A stretch of DNA of 13,875 bases from NCBI GenBank assembly GCA_000437555.1, contig FR901023.1:53412-67286 (forward strand). The letters run 5' to 3'. Below, piece by piece: positions 13,295-13,875 of the stretch (position 1 is its first letter; each line of letters opens with the position of its first letter). Origin of the DNA: Acidaminococcus sp. CAG:917 (GTDB taxonomy: Bacteria > Bacillota > Clostridia > Christensenellales > CAG-917). A program made the position numbers and the translations under genes. A model generated the notes under the pieces. That model was not told the DNA's origin, ran no database searches, and saw nothing but the letters and a program-made list of their open reading frames with translations.

Positions 13295-13528
13295 TCAAGT
13301 GGACATAAAAGTCTTTATTCTGTTCGCTCTCGTGTTTATGATAACGTAGAAATCGCCTTTGTCGGTCAATTCGAGTTCTAAATAGACGTCGCTGTCAAGT
13401 TCGAAATAGTCTCCCAGCAAATGCCTTAAGTCGGATTTCAATACGTCTAAAAATCCCGGAGTCGCCTTTACCTTGTCTTTTATTAAAATATCCTTAAGCC
13501 TTTCGGTTGCAATACTTGCTTTATTCAT
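13295..13528 (-). CDS. minE: Cell division topological factor MinE
   Basis: 77 residues, close to the usual 80-90. The N-terminal segment (about residues 4-30, ASIATERLKDILIKDK) matches the MinD-binding/anti-MinCD helix, and residues 30-75 form the alpha/beta dimer domain (LKSDLRHLLGDYFEL, VYLELEL, GDFYVIINTR). MinE stimulates the MinD ATPase and confines MinCD to the cell poles, so that the division ring forms at mid-cell. AGGAG at 13535-13539 lies 6 nt before the ATG, and the ATG overlaps the TGA of minD by 4 nt. Presence of MinE means that this organism uses the oscillator-type Min system rather than only DivIVA, as known for part of the Clostridia. The next gene is 250 bp away. Confidence 0.93.
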   Translation of the reverse strand: MNKASIATERLKDILIKDKVKATPGFLDVLKSDLRHLLGDYFELDSDVYLELELTDKGDFYVIINTRANRIKTFMST

Positions 13529-13875
13529 CTCGCTCTCCTGAACAGTTTTGCAAGCAAACCTGTTTTTTGATATTCATAAAATTTTCTCGAGCCGTAAACT
13601 ATGTTTTCGGCAATGAGTTTAAACGCTTTGTCGCTCGCGGCATAGTCGGGCACCTTTCCCACCTGCGAATATAAAGTTATGAGTTCGTCGTCGGGCACGA
13701 CGCCTATCGGCTCCGTTCTGAGCAGTCGGGCAATATCGGCAGGCGACATCATCTCGCCTCTCGATACCATATCCCCCCTCACCCTGTTGATGATGACGGA
13801 TACGTTTTGCATCTGATATCCCGCCAGAAGCGACACCACCTTATCGGCGTCTCTTATAGCCGATACGGCGGGGGG
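13525..13875 (-). CDS. minD: Septum site-determining ATPase MinD, 5' end cut by window
   Basis: 116 C-terminal residues are visible; the frame is open to the window edge, so the Walker A region lies outside. Diagnostic parts: PAVSAIRDADKVVSLL at the start (the MinD switch II/helix region normally reading P-E-V-S-A-V-R-D-A-D), VSVIINRVRGDMV, and PIGVVPDDELI. The C-terminus GLLAKLFRRAR is the short amphipathic membrane-targeting helix that lets MinD-ATP bind the membrane. A GTG inside the fragment (13839) is not the real start. It overlaps minE by 4 nt, the standard minD-minE junction. MinD positions MinC and MinE; minC would be expected upstream, beyond the window. Confidence 0.93.
   Translation of the reverse strand, partial: PPAVSAIRDADKVVSLLAGYQMQNVSVIINRVRGDMVSRGEMMSPADIARLLRTEPIGVVPDDELITLYSQVGKVPDYAASDKAFKLIAENIVYGSRKFYEYQKTGLLAKLFRRAR

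Noticed and set aside
1..13875. CRISPR array, tRNA, rRNA or prophage genes
   Set aside because: None was recognised on reading both strands. The repeats present are too short and irregular for CRISPR; a tRNAscan-type search was not possible.

Overview
The window looks like chromosomal DNA of an endospore-forming Clostridia-type Bacillota. The reasons are a SpoIVFB-like sporulation protease next to minD-minE, an RNase G gene with the TIGR03960/TIGR03936 radical-SAM pair, DUF4364 and TSCPD (TIGR03905) proteins, sigma-A promoters close to TTGACA/TATAAT, strong AGGAGG-like ribosome sites and classical lipoboxes. The intergenic DNA is much more AT-rich than the genes. Assignment below class level is not possible from the sequence alone. 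No tRNA, rRNA, CRISPR array, transposase or prophage gene was recognised.

Left part (1-5250). A truncated alpha/beta-hydrolase lipoprotein (minus strand) is divergent from a membrane-anchored M20 metallopeptidase (plus strand). The roughly 530-bp gap between them carries a cluster of ATATGC/GCATAT sites and several inverted repeats. The peptidase is followed by a 440-bp non-coding stretch full of direct and inverted repeats. It holds a promoter-like sequence and a strong terminator, and could encode a small RNA of about 190 nt. Next comes a DUF4364-TSCPD two-gene operon with its own extended -10 promoter and terminator. A second small operon encodes two unrelated small lipoproteins and ends at a terminator near 5240.

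Middle (5245-6827). A start-less coding remnant on the minus strand lies just beyond a terminator. That terminator probably ends transcription of a stand-alone MDR-family dehydrogenase-like protein that has lost its zinc ligands.

Right part (6828-13875), all on the minus strand. From right to left it reads minD (cut by the window end) - minE - [repeat-rich gap] - small membrane protein - spoIVFB - [AT-rich gap with terminator] - ROK sugar kinase - TIGR03960 radical SAM protein - TIGR03936/DUF2344 protein - RNase G. The last four overlap one another by 13, 4 and 20 nt and sit behind a perfect consensus sigma-A promoter, so they probably form one translationally coupled operon. The cluster resembles the well-known division/sporulation/RNase G neighbourhood of Clostridia. 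It differs in having a ROK kinase at the head of the radical-SAM operon, a short membrane protein coupled to spoIVFB where Bacillus has spoIVFA, and a dehydrogenase after rng where rplU is often found.

The best candidates for something undescribed are the repeat-rich possible small RNA at 3037-3224, the ATATGC/GCATAT cluster at 1128-1243, the small protein coupled to SpoIVFB, and the fully overlapping ROK/radical-SAM/RNase G operon. None of these is proven by sequence reading alone.
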